Positions 48,853 through 61,288 of a DNA stretch of 64,000 nt are shown here, piece by piece. The notes beneath the pieces are model-generated. The model did not search any database, was not told the DNA's origin, and worked only from the letters and a program-made list of their open reading frames with translations. A program made the translations under genes and the position numbers. This DNA is from Smittia aterrima (lineage: Eukaryota; Arthropoda; Insecta; Diptera; Chironomidae). How positions within the stretch are numbered: the first letter of the stretch is position 1; the number at the start of each line of letters is the position of its first letter. The stretch is taken from the NCBI GenBank assembly GCA_033063855.1, contig CP093831.1:16740001-16804000 (forward strand). The letters run 5' to 3'.

Positions 48853-50127
48853 ATGACAAATTCAACAAATAAAAGTGATATGCGTGCGCTGATTCTTGTC
48901 GGTGGTTATGGAACCAGACTGAGACCTCTTACGTTGTCACGGCCTAAACCACTAGTTGAGTTTGCTAACAAACCAATTTTATTGCATCAGATTGAAGCAC
49001 TGAAAGAAGCTGGCGTTCGAGAGGTAATTAGATTGTAATCAACTTGTGGACGTGTCACATAATTTGCGCAACTTTTCAGGTGATACTTGCTGTATCTTAC
49101 AGAGCTGAACAAATGGAAGCTGAGCTCAAAGAAGAGACCGAGAAGTTGGGCATAAATCTTATATTCTCTCATGAAACTGAACCTTTGGGAACTGCTGGAC
49201 CATTAGCTCTCGCTAAGGATATTCTTATGACTAGCACCGAGCCCTTCTTTGTACTAAACTCTGATGTCATCTGCGATTTTCCATTCCAAGAGTTGGAGAA
49301 GTATCATCGAAGCCATGGCCAAGAAGGCACGATCGTTGTGACGAAGGTTGAAGAGCCATCGAAGTATGGAGTTGTCCTTTACGATAGCAATGGTTGCATT
49401 GAAAACTTCATCGAGAAACCTCAGGAATTCGTTAGTAATAAGATCAACGCGGGCATGTACATTCTCAATACTTCAGTATTGTCTCGCATCGAGCTCAAAC
49501 CAACTTCAATCGAAAAGGAAGTCTTCCCCTTCATGGCAAAAGAAAAGCAACTTTTCGCATTCGAACTTAATGGATTTTGGATGGACATTGGTCAACCAAA
49601 GGATTTCTTAACCGGTAAGGATTAAATATTTTATCAAGATCTCTCAACTTAAGGATTCAATTTCATTCAAGGTATGTGCCTCTACTTGACATCGCTCAGG
49701 CAACGAGATCCTGCACAGCTTTATGAAGGACCTGGTGTTGTTGGAAATGTTCTCGTCGATCCAACAGCAAAGATTGGAAATGGATGTCGAATAGGCCCCA
49801 ATGTAACTGTCGGACCTGATGTAGTGATTGAAGACGGTGTCTGCATCAAGAGATGTACAGTCTTAAAGGGTAACAATTCATTAAGGACTCAACGTTTCAT
49901 AAATTAATGTTTGTTCTTTCTTAGGAGCAATTGTCAAGTCACATTCTTGGGTGAATTCCTGCATAATCGGATGGAGATGTATCGTAGGACGTTGGGTTCG
50001 TCTTGAAGGCATAACAGTTCTTGGCGAGGACGTAATCGTGAAAGATGAAGTTTTTGTGAACGGAGGCCAAGTTCTTCCTCACAAAAGCATTTCAGAAAGT
50101 GTCCCCGAGCCATCAATCATCATGTAA
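48853..50127 (+). CDS. Gmppb: Mannose-1-phosphate guanylyltransferase beta (GDP-mannose pyrophosphorylase)
   Basis: Cytosolic enzyme making GDP-mannose from mannose-1-phosphate and GTP, the donor for N-glycans, O-mannose and GPI anchors. Exons 48853-49023, 49080-49614, 49672-49869 and 49925-50127 join in frame to 368 residues, normal for the beta subunit. The nucleotidyltransferase signature LILVGGYGTRLRPLTLSRPK lies at residues 13-32. The active-site region FVLNSDVICDFPF and the FIEKPQEFVSNKINAGMYIL segment follow. The C-terminal left-handed beta helix is recognisable by hexapeptide-like repeats (AKIGNGCRIGPNVTVGPDVV). It ends SVPEPSIIM. The N-terminus has about nine extra residues before the usual MRALILVGG start; the ATG at 48880 is an alternative start. 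Confidence 0.95.
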
Positions 50128-50356
50128 CGCACAATTGCAAAGTTTCATGTTCATCTTGTTTATTGAAGATAATCTATTCACGTTTGTATTTTTATAATTT
50201 CTGTATTCTAAATCCATTCCTTAATAAAGTTGGTAATGATTTCAAGATTTTGCTGAATTTTCTTTTTAAATCGTTTAATTCGAATCTCCATTCGCGGATT
50301 ACGCTGATTTGTTATTCTCTCGAACTGCGAAATAAATATTTTTCAGTGTTTACCGA

Positions 50357-51011
50357 ATGCAGAACTCAAGTATGGTTGATTCATTGAATTATTTGTTGTA
50401 CAACAACCCGCTTTGCCAGAAGATAATTTCAACATCAAAGGTAATTGCACAATTCTTGAAATTGTTGAAATATTCTTGAAATTAATTTTTTTTAGAACAT
50501 TTTGTTTAAAAATGGAAGTTCTGTGCACTCGTCGACTGTGGCAACTGCAACGAAGCAAATAGCTTCTCCTGTTGTTCTGTCATTGTACCAACAAGGAGGA
50601 AAAGCATCTGCTGTGTTCCTTAGAGTTGCAGGATTTTCTGGTAAAAATTATTGATTTTCTTGAAGATTGTGTAAACAATAAGTTATTTCCATTCCAGGAG
50701 CGGCAGCTGTTATTTTAGGAGCTTATGGGGCTCACAAGAGTCAGTGGCCACAACAGGAAGATCCAAAACGTGATCCTAAAGCAATTTTTGAGGTGGCCAA
50801 CAAATATCACTTCTACAACAGCTTAGCTTTGATGGCAGTACCTCTGGTGAAAAGACCATGGCTAACAGGATCGCTGATGGTTTCAGGAATCATTTTATTC
50901 TCGGGAACTTGTTACTACAGCGCAATTACCGGTGACACAAAATTCAACAGACTTGCTCCATTGGGTGGGACATCTTTGATCCTTGCTTGGGTTTCGATGA
51001 TGTTCTTCTAA
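50357..51011 (+). CDS. TMEM256 (DUF423) family membrane protein
   Basis: Small multi-pass membrane protein of the TMEM256/DUF423 family; molecular role unknown. Exons 50357-50440, 50496-50640 and 50698-51011 join in frame to 180 residues. The family core starts at about residue 75 (VAGFSGAAAVILGAYGAHKS), then EVANKYHFYNSLALMAVPLV, two further hydrophobic spans (GSLMVSGIILFSGTCYYSAI, GTSLILAWVSMMFF) and the characteristic NRLAPLGG. The ~75-residue N-terminal extension is Ser/Thr-rich with few acidic residues and might be a mitochondrial targeting sequence (inference). The start at 50357 is the first ATG in frame within exon 1; Met6 is an alternative. AATAAA is at 51092. Confidence 0.88.
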
Positions 51012-51091
51012 GTCAGCAAATAACAAAGATTCCATTTGCATCTTTAGATTAGATCGTTGTGTTTCACTGTAAAAGATTCTGAATGAAGTTC

Positions 51092-51138
51092 AATAAAAAG
51101 AGATTTGTTTTAATTTAAATTCTTTATTTGAAGTTTAT
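51092..51138. terminator. Poly(A) signals of TMEM256 (+) and the small-ORF gene (-)
   Basis: AATAAA at 51092-51097 follows the TMEM256 stop by 80 bases. Minus-strand signals TTTATT at 51123-51128 and 51133-51138 lie about 60-70 bases past the small-ORF stop at 51196. The arrangement supports a separate minus-strand transcript here. Confidence 0.5.
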
Positions 51139-51195
51139 TCCATCATATAATTAATTCTAGGACATAAAGTTGGATGTTGAATTTTATACATTTTG

Positions 51196-51321
51196 TTATC
51201 GTATTTGAGGATTGACACGAGAGAAGCGCAAAGTCTTGAGGAGATCATCAAATTCTAGATCAGACCCGTCGATGTCTCCCTTTCCAATCTCAATAAACAA
51301 AAATTTAGCTCTCTTAGCCAT
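51196..51321 (-). CDS. Small-ORF gene, 41-residue peptide
   Basis: A minus-strand frame from ATG at 51321 to TAA at 51196 encodes MAKRAKFLFIEIGKGDIDGS followed by DLEFDDLLKTLRFSRVNPQI and R. It is flanked by gene-like signals: a splice acceptor (tttcctttag) at 51344-51343 that would start this exon 21 bases before the ATG, and minus-strand AATAAA signals 58-68 bases downstream of the stop. A short upstream ORF (ATGAAGCTT..., stop TAA) overlaps the ATG. The peptide is basic at the start with an amphipathic acidic middle and no membrane span. I do not recognise it. It could alternatively be an alternative last exon or 3' UTR of ctrip transcripts. Confidence 0.42.
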   Translation of the reverse strand: MAKRAKFLFIEIGKGDIDGSDLEFDDLLKTLRFSRVNPQIR

Positions 51322-51342
51322 TGCACTTAAGCTTCATCTTAT

Positions 51343-51767
51343 CTAAAGGAAACAATGATTATAAATTCTTATCAAAAGTAGATTAAAGAAAACTTATCGC
51401 AAATCGGAAAATTTTCACTTGGAAAACTAAACTAAAATGCTCCCGGTCAACCGCGGTCGTTAATAAAAAAATATTCACATTTTCTTTCCTTTTATATTCT
51501 TTTTCATTCGACTCCGATCAGAGTGAATTGTGAGTGTTCACTTAAATAAGGAAAACGAAGAACAGCATTGCTTCTCGTTTAATCACCAATTGTTTGTTTT
51601 AATTTTTCGTTCTCTACCAAAAAATATATTTTAATTAGCGTAAAAAATCAGCAGAAATTTTTCTTTTTTAAATGTTTCTCTTTCTTCCAGCAGGTTTAAC
51701 TGTAAAAAGTTTTCTTGTATCATTCATCGGAGGGCGGTTTTTGGTTCGATTTCGGTCGGATGTCTAT
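51343..51767. other. Between the small-ORF exon and the ctrip stop, no gene seen
   Basis: This AT-rich stretch probably holds the ctrip 3' UTR and the intron or promoter of the small-ORF gene. A GC-richer patch near 51438-51460 (ggtcaaccgcggtcg) interrupts it. No coding sequence is apparent. Confidence 0.4.
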
Positions 51768-54700
51768 TTAAGAGAGGTGGAAGCTCATGCTACCCTCGCT
51801 TGCAGCTAACTTCAATTTTGCTCTCATCACTTCACGCGACGAGTACTCAGGGATCTTAAGATAGTTTACACAAGTCATTACGGATGGCAAATATTCATCA
51901 GGATCTTGATTGCCGTCAACCTTCTTTCTAACGACAGTCAATGGAGGTGTCAATGATTTGAAGCCACCAGTTGGCAAACGTGGAGTTCCAGTTACGAACT
52001 GCAAGAACAAACGTTGCTCCTCACGAGTGTATTGACTTAGAATTTCGTAGAATGAATGAATAGCGGCTGACTCTTGCGTGAATCCATGATCAGCGCGGCA
52101 GCAATCTGCGAGCATTCGTGTGTCCCATTTCTGATAGTTTGAAGTACCCGATCCGCAGAAAACATTTTCTAATTCTTCTGGATAAAAAATGCGGAGATGA
52201 TGCAGCGGGAAAACAGAGTTGAATCCTAGAATTGATAGTTAATTTTAGTGGTTGTTCAATATTTAAAAGTTATTAGCTTCTTACCTTCGCGGAATGCTTC
52301 GAATTGTCGGTTGACACCTTCGACCAAAAACCAATGTGTCACAAGCGATATGTACTGGTGTAGATTGTGAATAGTCACTGGAATATCACGGCCGCCTCGA
52401 CGTAGTTCGATGTTTGGAAAACCTGGCAGCACAAAGTCAAATCCAAGATCAGCAATCGTGCATCCATCAAGGTCCAGCAATTCAATCTTTTGAAGAAGAA
52501 AAAATAATTAAATATTTAAAGACCTAAAATCAATAATTTCCTGATGATCTTACCTTTTCAGTCTTCTCCATTGAGTCAAGTGTTGGATCAGCTTGGATGA
52601 TTTCTCGTTGTTTAACGATTTCATTCAAACGCAGCAGAGTGCCTTGCACTTCAGGTGCAACTTGTCCCAAATCAGCGAGACTGAGAGAATTCTCTTCAGT
52701 CAAGAGCCATCGATAGAATGGAATCGAGAATGGGAGATCCAACTAAAGAAAAAAGCAGTTAGTTATAAATCATTTTAAAGTTTAACAATTAAACTCACCA
52801 TTCGACTGTCCATTACAGCCTTAGCCATGAATTTACCCAAGAACTTAAATTTAAACTTAAGTCTTGAGATTTGTGAAGTCTTTGCCGTTTTGCTCAACGA
52901 AAGTGGAAACAGTCCACACGGAGCGTTCACATACTGAGCTATACCACTTGTCGTAAGAGCGCTCGTTTGTCGCGGGGTTTCGACAATTCTTCCTTCATTT
53001 TCATTTTGCTGATCCAATGATTGTTCGATCAACATGTTAATTTCATTATTATTCATCACATTATTATCACTGTTGTTATTATTGTTTCCACTACTGTCTT
53101 CGATTGTCAACGACGATGCGCTGCTCGGTTGATGAATGTAAATCATCTGTGACTGCTCATCCGATGCAGGGATAGCTGGCGATTTAACAGCATCGGCCAT
53201 AACTTGTTGATGTTTGTAACTGTCGCTGTCATTCCACAGACTTAATTCAATTCGTTGAAGCTCCGTTGACACAAGAGCGTAGAACTCAAGTGTTGGACCC
53301 AAACCAGTTCCGACTTCATTCTCGTATTGAATCTCAAGCAATGCTTTCGAATGTCCAAAGTCCTATAAAAATTAAAAGTTAGAAACTTGTGAAACTACTT
53401 TTTATATATTTATTTTACCTGAATAATCACTTCTGCTTGTTTCAAGATGTCTTCACGGGAAATTGCTCGCTTGCGTCTATCCAAACGAGGAGTCACACGT
53501 TCTGAAGTGTCTGCTGAGTTGAGATCAGGGGTTGTGTCGATCAAACGCTGCAAAGCACGATCGCGATCGAAAGAAATTGCGTAGAAAAGCAAATGGCGTG
53601 TTTCAAATGGAAATAGGAAAGGACAAGATGTTGAGATCTCCTGAAGCCAGGTGGGAAGATTTCCAGTCATGATTACAAGTGGATCCTGAAGTTGACGACT
53701 AGCTTTGGCAGCAATCTAGAATAATTTTCAATTTAGTTGTTGAACAGTAATTTGGTTTTGAAATTTTCTTACCTTTGAGTGAATGAAGTCACTTTGTCCG
53801 ATTATGTGCGAATGTGGAACTGAATAGTAAAGCGACGACCAATGACGGTTGATTCCATTGAGGATTCGCAATAAAGCGAGAACCTCAATTGAAGCATCTT
53901 CCACTGTCTCCAAATCGGGTAATTTTGGCACCAAGAATGGGATGAGAGGTGAAGCAATCAGTGGAGCAGTTCCATCTGCCCAAAACTCTGGTTTGCGTCT
54001 GTTTTGAATTTTGGCAAGTGAGTTCTTGCTGTTCTTGCGCGATGCATTGAATGTGCTCGACGATGATGCAGCCAACGTGTTGACGCCACTTTTACTTGCA
54101 CTTCCACCTGCCGAGTTTTCTTCCACTGGCCGATAGTAAATTGTGTGCTGTTGAATCCAAATGCTTGCATTGCCTGATGATCGAGAAAAAATCAATTAAA
54201 CTTTCTGTCGAACTTCTTTGTGATATAAAACTTACCGATTGGAGTTTCTGTGTCTGTGTCAGTCTCGGATTGGTCATTAACTAATGGCGAGTACTGACGA
54301 ATGGCTTGATAAACAGTCATCGTGTATGGTAAAACATGATCTCCGATTAGGAACTGCAGTTTGTGCTTTGTACCACCCTAAAAAGAAAATTGAGTTAGGG
54401 AAAGGTCTTTTAAATATTTGATTGTTGTCTTACCATGCTGATCATTGCAGCAGTGTCAATGTTGTCGATGTCTTCTTCGGAATCTTCCTCTGAATCTGTC
54501 CTTATTCCACCGTAACCGCGTACAACCAAATAACGCTCAATAGCTTGAACTAGAGCAAGTGGATCGATCTTAACTGTGCCTCCTTTCCATTGACGAAGAT
54601 TGCTACAGTCAGGATGTCTTTGGAGATTGCACTAAAAATAATATTTGTTAATAAAATTTGCTAAATTGAAATAATTCAATGGCTTACCTTCAGCTGATGT

Positions 54701-57700
54701 GTATTGAAGAACTTAAGAGCACTTGTGTTCGAACGTCCCCCAGTTCCCGAAGGGAAATCATGAACCTTCACCGGGAACTGTTCAAGTTGAGTCACACAAC
54801 CATTGAGCTTAGCAACGAAGGCGCTAAAAGCTGCTGGGCTTGGCATGATAGCTCCACTGAAACTGATATAAAAAAATGTTAAACATTGTACGTTAAACTT
54901 CTTCAACAACTTTAACTTACTTTCCATCAAGTGGAAGTCCAGCAAACACGTATAGGAACGATCGAAGACGATCGTTACGGGAGACATTGCCATTTTCGCA
55001 TGTCATGTAATTAAGCATGGCTTTGATGAGTCCTGAATGGTTCACTTCGAATGGCGAAATGTCACTTTCAATCAAAATGTTGCGAAGCTCTTCCAAAGCT
55101 TTCAAGCAAGTGTCGTATTGGCCTTCAAGTTTTTGAATGGCAGCAGTCAAACGAGCCAAGATGGTCAGTGCTGGATGAGCTCCTGATGATTCATGATAGC
55201 GTTTCACAAACATAATCGCTTGATCACGGATCCATTGACGAGCTTTCTCGCGATTACCGGCAGCGATCAAGTTTGAATTTGAAGCACTCTTGCTGAGGTT
55301 GCTTGAACCATCTTTACTTGCATTACTTGATCCACTGAATGTTGAGTGAGATGATGATGTGCGACCCCATCGAACTGGATTGAGAGAAGCCAAGAACGAG
55401 GTAGTCTTTGAAGAAGCTCCAGAAAATCGTGAGCGCGATGATGATGAGGATCCTGCTGATGGAGTGCTACGACCAGTTGTTCCCAAGTTGCTTGCCTTAT
55501 TGATAAAATCTTGAACAACGTTGCCTGAAGTTGAACCTGAAGCTGGCACAGAGGAAGTTGGCTGATTGTCCTCAGCACGATTCTTTGATTTACTATTGTG
55601 CTGAGACTTTCTCTTTGGTGGCACCTTGCGTTTCAATATATCTGAGACTTTACTTGAACTTCCGCTTCTTTCGTTTGTTGTTGGTTGTTCAACCGAAGTG
55701 AACGACAATGTTTCATGGGCTGGAGTTGGTGCTGCTGCAGTTTGAAAGAGACCAGCAGTTTGAGATGAATAAACATTTCCTCCATGAAGCCCTGGATGAT
55801 AATTTCGCACTGCAGATGGATCAGGGATGTTGACACTGTGATAAATTGCATTCATCAAAAGATTACCGCTGTTCGATGGCGATGGAGTTGTTGATGGTCC
55901 ACTGTGAGGATCGATGTGAACACTGTTTTGCATTAATTTGGCAGAAGCAGCCGATGCATTCAGATTGATAGCGAATGTTCCTGGGGCAGCTGAGGCCTGA
56001 GACGGTTGAAGCAGGGAAGCACTTGTTGAAGGCATAGACATTGACATCTTGCTTGCCATTACCATCGACGCGCTCAAGTTCTTAACGTGAGACTGCGGAC
56101 CTTTGGATGTTGAAGCCATTGCGTTGTCAAAGTCAAATTGGGTCATGGAATTGGTAACGAGTGCACTAGGAGGAGCACTTGTACTTGGAACGGCAAGAGC
56201 CGTTGATTTTGGTGACGGAGCAGTGCAGATTGGTATTGCAGGATCTGCAAGTTGATTGATTTGATGCATGACTCCCTCGCGACGGAAATGAGTTCCAAAA
56301 ACTTCAGGAAGCTTCTGCATTAAAATCTCAGCCATTTGTAAAGCTCCCACGACAATTCTGAGATCATTCGAGGCCATCATTCCGGCGATGTGAGATGACA
56401 CTAATTGATTCTTGAGAACATCTCTCAACAAATCAGCGTTTGCAAAGTAAACCATTCGAAGAAGTGCACGGAGACATTTGTAGCGAACAGATGGACCAGC
56501 TGACGAACTGTATACTTCGTAGAGCACTGAGAAAAGGTTCTTGATAAACTCAGCTGCTAATCCTCGTTCTTCCTTCAAACAAGCGATACGTGCATCGCGA
56601 GTTGCATTTGGTGGTCGTGCTGCGAGATTCATCATCCCAGAGAATCCTTCATTGTCCAAGCCAACAATAGGTGGCGGTTCAATGTGAGTGTTAACTTTGC
56701 GTTGAACGGCACGAGTCGTCCCACTATCCTCGTTGATTTGCTGCATTGCATGGAAGTCGATGGTGTAAGTTCGACCCATTGTACTCAAGCTAATCTCTTC
56801 ATCCGTGTTGAGATGTGCAGCTTCAATGATTCGTGAATCAATTGCAGAGTAAGATCTCCAAACACCTTTCTCGTCACGCCATTGCCACTGAACGGCATCT
56901 TGTGAATTGCTACTTGATCTTTCTAATAAGGCGTCAACGCTGAAAATTCCGTCGTTCGGTAAACGAGGCATCAATTCGCCAATCAAGCAAGTGATTTCGT
57001 AAAGCTCTGATGGGCTTCGTTGAACAAGGTCAACTTCGATATTTGCACTTCGTGTAGCAGAGTTCGTGAGTAGATAGAGCAGTGTTGATGCGATATCATT
57101 TTTCAGTAGAGTGATCGCGAGGTCAGGGCAGTTAGCGCACATGACACTGAGCATTCGAACGACGTTGGTAAATGTAACTGAATTGAGAACTGGCGGAGTA
57201 ACAACCAAAAGCTGTTGACAGTTTTTGAGCAATTCCATGCTGGCAATCTCTTGAAGAATCGTTGGCTCGTGTTGGAAGCTATCGATGAGACGATAGAAAG
57301 CGTTACAGATTCGCTCCACGCTCTTTTTGTCATGGTTCTCAAGTAAACGGGCCAGCAATGGCAGTGATTCCTTGACAAATTGAAATTCTTCAGCGTGAAG
57401 GTTCAAACAACAATTTGCAGTGATTGCCAAAGCAGCGTGTTGAGCGTTGGTCGAGAAGAAATCCAGGTAGGTCAGACAAGCTGAGACACCATTAGCTTGA
57501 AGAATAGCTTTGTTGTGACGTTTTGATAGGATCTCGAGGGCTGTGAGACTTTGCTCAGCAACATCCATACATTGAATAGTTTGTAACTTTTCCAAAAGCG
57601 CTGGAATTGCATCAACAACTGTTCCGGATGATCGAGGAAGAGCTTCAAGCATATAAGCGAATGCACGGCAAGCGTGATTCATCATATCAAAGTTATGCTC

Positions 57701-59704
57701 CATTCGTACAAGATTGATTAGAGCTGGCACTGCTTGTTTGGTTGGGAATCCTGCGAGAGTATCTTCATTTCCCATAACCAACATCTCACACATCTCGATA
57801 GCAGCTTGAAGTTGCTGACTTTCGTCTTGACACTGTAATCCTTGAAGCAATTGTTGTGCTTTTGATGAACTGTTTGCTCCCATTGTTCGATGAAGTAAAG
57901 TATGCATTCGAGGTCCGAGCGCACTAAACAGCTGAGGCGGAAGACCACGAGCTTCTAGAAGAGCTTGTAATCGACCAACTTCACTATCATCACTTTCCGA
58001 ATCTGGATGATGACCAGATGTTCCAGGTTGTGTGCTTGAACTTCCAGCAGCTAAATTGCTGGCAAGAGCTGATGCACCACCTTGCGTTGAAGATGTTGCT
58101 GATGGAACATAAAGTGTTGCTGCTGCGTCGTTTGATCCACTTGCTGGTGTGTTTGTCTTGAAGAGTAAATATTGTGATCCAGCGGGCAATTGCTGTTGAT
58201 GTTCGTTGCTTCGCGATCCGTCGTTGGCCATGTTTGTAGGTTGAGCTGAAGTACTTGGACGGTTAGTATCTAGAATTCCACTCGTGCTACCGCCCACAAA
58301 CTGATGTTTGGAAGTTCCCTTGTTTCCCGTTCGGCGCGATGAAGTTGCTACGGCGACTGTTGAACTAGTGGCGACAGCGTTCGTGGAAGCTGATGATGAA
58401 ACCTAGAGGGAAAAAAAATACATAATCAATTAAGAATCTAAAATTCAAATTGAATCAAATAGAAACTTACGCAAGACCCCGTTGTTGATGAAGATGACGC
58501 CCCTTTACCACGTGAACTGCGTCTAAGCAGGTTTTGTGGTGGGTGGCCCGTCTGTTGCTGTGCTTCTGCTTGTGCTAATGTGTCTTCTTGTTGATCTGTT
58601 GTGTGTTGGGGCTCCCGACCACTGTGGTTACGAGCTAAACGCGCTCCCAGGTTCGAAGCTTGACTACCTGAACCCGTACTTTCGAGATTAGCGGAACTTG
58701 TTTCTTGTTCGGTGATACGCTGACGCTTCTTTGGTATAGCGCCTGTTGTAGCGCTCGTTGTTTGTTTGCGACGAAGATTTGATGAAGTCGACGGTTGATC
58801 GACAGCTACTCGTGAGCGTAGAGTTCGTGAAGAACTCTGTGTTTGATTTCTATTACTATTTACACTCTTTGAGGAATTTTCAACTGTTTTCTTGTTACTA
58901 TTTGATTTTTCACTCTGACGCGAGGTACCAGCTGCGCGAGATGATCGCAGTGATTTTGTCTTTTTGTCTTTAATCGTCTTATCAACACTTTCCTCTTGGC
59001 TTTCTTCTTCGTTTTCACTTTCACTGATTAACTGAGATCGCGATGCACGCGATGTCTTTCTTAAATTCTTTGTTGGAGCTTCCAAATCAACACCACGCTC
59101 TACAGATTGCGTCCGAGACCGAGTTCGATATGCGATGAGATCTTTGTTAGATCTCTGATCCTCGGGTTTCTTTGAAGTTGATGGCGTTGCGTTGCTTTGA
59201 ACTGTCGAAGTTGTTGCCAACGATGATGAATATGAAGATGAAGTTGAGCTGGAGAAATTTCGACGTCGTCGTTTTGTTTTCTTGTTTGATGCAGTCGCTG
59301 GAATCTCCTCCTCTGTATCTTCTTCAGTTGTGCTGTTTGGGTTGACTAAAATATTGAGCAAGCGCTTTCGTGGACCGCGATTGCTGCTACTTGTCGTTGA
59401 CGCTGTTGTGTTGGTTGTGTTTGATGATGACGATGATTCAGTTTTAAGATTTTTTATTGCTAAAAATAGAAGTTTATTATTATGCAATTGCTTAGTTCGT
59501 CGTTCACTATTCCAACTCACGTTTTGCTAATGATGATGTGACTGAGTGTCCGCCGCTTGCGACCACCTGAGCTTGACCGCTTCCTTTGCCTGCACCTTTT
59601 CCTGATAATGCCTTACTATTTTTCTTCGCTCCTCCCTTGTTATTTCCCTTCTCTTGCCCCTCCGTCAATGCAGAGAGCAACTGCTTACTAGCGGATTCGG
59701 CCAT
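51768..59704 (-). CDS. ctrip: Ctrip/TRIP12 HECT-type E3 ubiquitin ligase
   Basis: Nuclear E3 ligase of the TRIP12 family (fly circadian trip), which ubiquitinates ubiquitin-fusion and chromatin or clock substrates. Twelve exons in transcript order: 59704-59521, 59459-58471, 58402-54921, 54862-54688, 54631-54434, 54377-54236, 54173-53773, 53715-53419, 53362-52799, 52742-52554, 52486-52285, 52225-51768; total 2,426 residues. Order: disordered Ser/Lys-rich N-terminus (to ~520), armadillo repeats (about 525-860, beginning near GLPPQLFSALGPRMHTLLHR), WWE domain (about 890-960, DAVQWQWRDEKGVWRSYSAI), a Ser/Thr-rich linker, a conserved TRIP12 segment (GGTVKIDPLALVQAIERYLV) and a C-terminal HECT domain with YENEVGTGLGPTLEFYALVS. 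The catalytic cysteine is predicted at residue 2393 in LPSVMTCVNYLKIPEYSS. It ends SFHLS as in vertebrate TRIP12. A Ser/Asn run interrupts the HECT N-lobe region (about 53020-53110). All exon phases are consistent. Confidence 0.95.
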
Positions 59705-61288
59705 AGACGACACTTATTGCATAAAAACTGCTGCTGGCCATTAAACATTCCCTAAATGCCCTCGCACCCTTGTGATTCCAGATTGTTCTTCGTCAGTCTC
59801 TTGAGAAAGGAATTTGGAAATGGATCGCAGATCCCGAGACAGTCCGATTTTAAATTTATCAAACTTTTCACGAAGTCTTAACTTGATTTTTTTCCGAAAT
59901 ATTGCCACTTAATTTTAATTTATCTGAAGTTGGAGAATCTGTAAATAATAGATAAAAAAATTGTTAATTACATTGCATAAATTAATGAAATTAAAGATGA
60001 TGATGATTTTAAGTTAGAAATTGTGTAATATGACGTAAAGGATTTATTTTTCTTTCGTGCGGTTCTTTGTTCTTTTGTGCTGGTCTTCTTCGGAAATATC
60101 CATCGCAATAACTATCGAGGCCCTCAACTCACACACGCAAATTAATCGTCTGTTCTCTGCTCATTTATATTTTTTTTTTCGGGCAGAACGAGTGAAGAAA
60201 ACACAAAATCGATAAACTTTTTGGCTCAGCAAATTCTTGTCATCAGCACTTTTCTGCCAACAGAATCTCAGTTCAATGTTTTTCACCCTCCGGAGCAAAA
60301 AGGTCGAGCTTGATCGAATTAAAAGGAAAAGCCATGTGCGATCTCCTCTGCCAATTGTCAGGGGAATAAAACTTGATCCATTGAGATTCACCGTCTATTC
60401 ACTATTCAGGTTCATGTGATTCCCTTGTTTACTTAATGTTATTACCCAGTGCCCCGTTATATACTTGTTCCTCATCGTCTTTATATATTCAACGAAAACC
60501 CGATCCATATACAAGGCAAGAAGAAGAAATAAAAAAAACTTTTCGTATGTGTTTCTACACATCGGCTGGTTTCGAAACTCGAAATGGATGAAGCAGAGAG
60601 CGAGCACCGTGTGAGGAATAGAAATAAATGTTTGAAGTACTCTGACTTATGTATCAATTTATGGAGGTGAATTTTTGTTTTTTTTTCTGCCCCAGTCGAC
60701 GGTCTCAATATAATAATAATTTATTCCCTCCCTGGCGAAGGGTTAGTGACCCTATTTATGCTGCTGCTTGCCTTCCGACAACATTTCCATATGCACACAC
60801 CATCACATTATCATTTCGCTTCACAGTTTGTGGAGACAAATGGAAATTATACTTTTATGCTGCCGAACAAATCAAGAGACAGCCGAAATATGTTCAACAA
60901 AGGGAACAAAGTAACAATGAATGCGATTAACTACCTAAACAGCAACAGCATAAGGCCGCAGAGTCGAAGACCTTGAGGAGATCTCATCGGAAGTATAATT
61001 TTAGTTCGTCGCGTATTTATTTCTTCATTTAGCTCAAAGCAAATGAATCGACGACGAAGATTTCACACAAAATTCTCGAAAGAACTTTCGTTAATAATAA
61101 CAGAGAGAGAGAGGAGAACAACTCGTGCCAACAAGCATGAGAAGAGACATTCGTGGAAAACGCGAGAAATAAATGCAATGATCAAAATGTCAAAAGAAAC
61201 TTATTTTAAAACGAACAATTTTCTTTCTCTCATGTTCGTCGAGAAAGATTCTAAAACAAATAATCTTATCTCTACGTCGGAAGGTTCT
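59705..61288. other. Intergenic between ctrip and the second asterless copy
   Basis: About 1.6 kb of AT-rich sequence with short random open frames (e.g. 60649-60930, 61043-61309) lacking coding character. It should contain the ctrip promoter and 5' UTR. The boundary at 61288/61289 is only where the window-start sequence begins to match; the true start of the repeat may lie further left. Confidence 0.5.
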
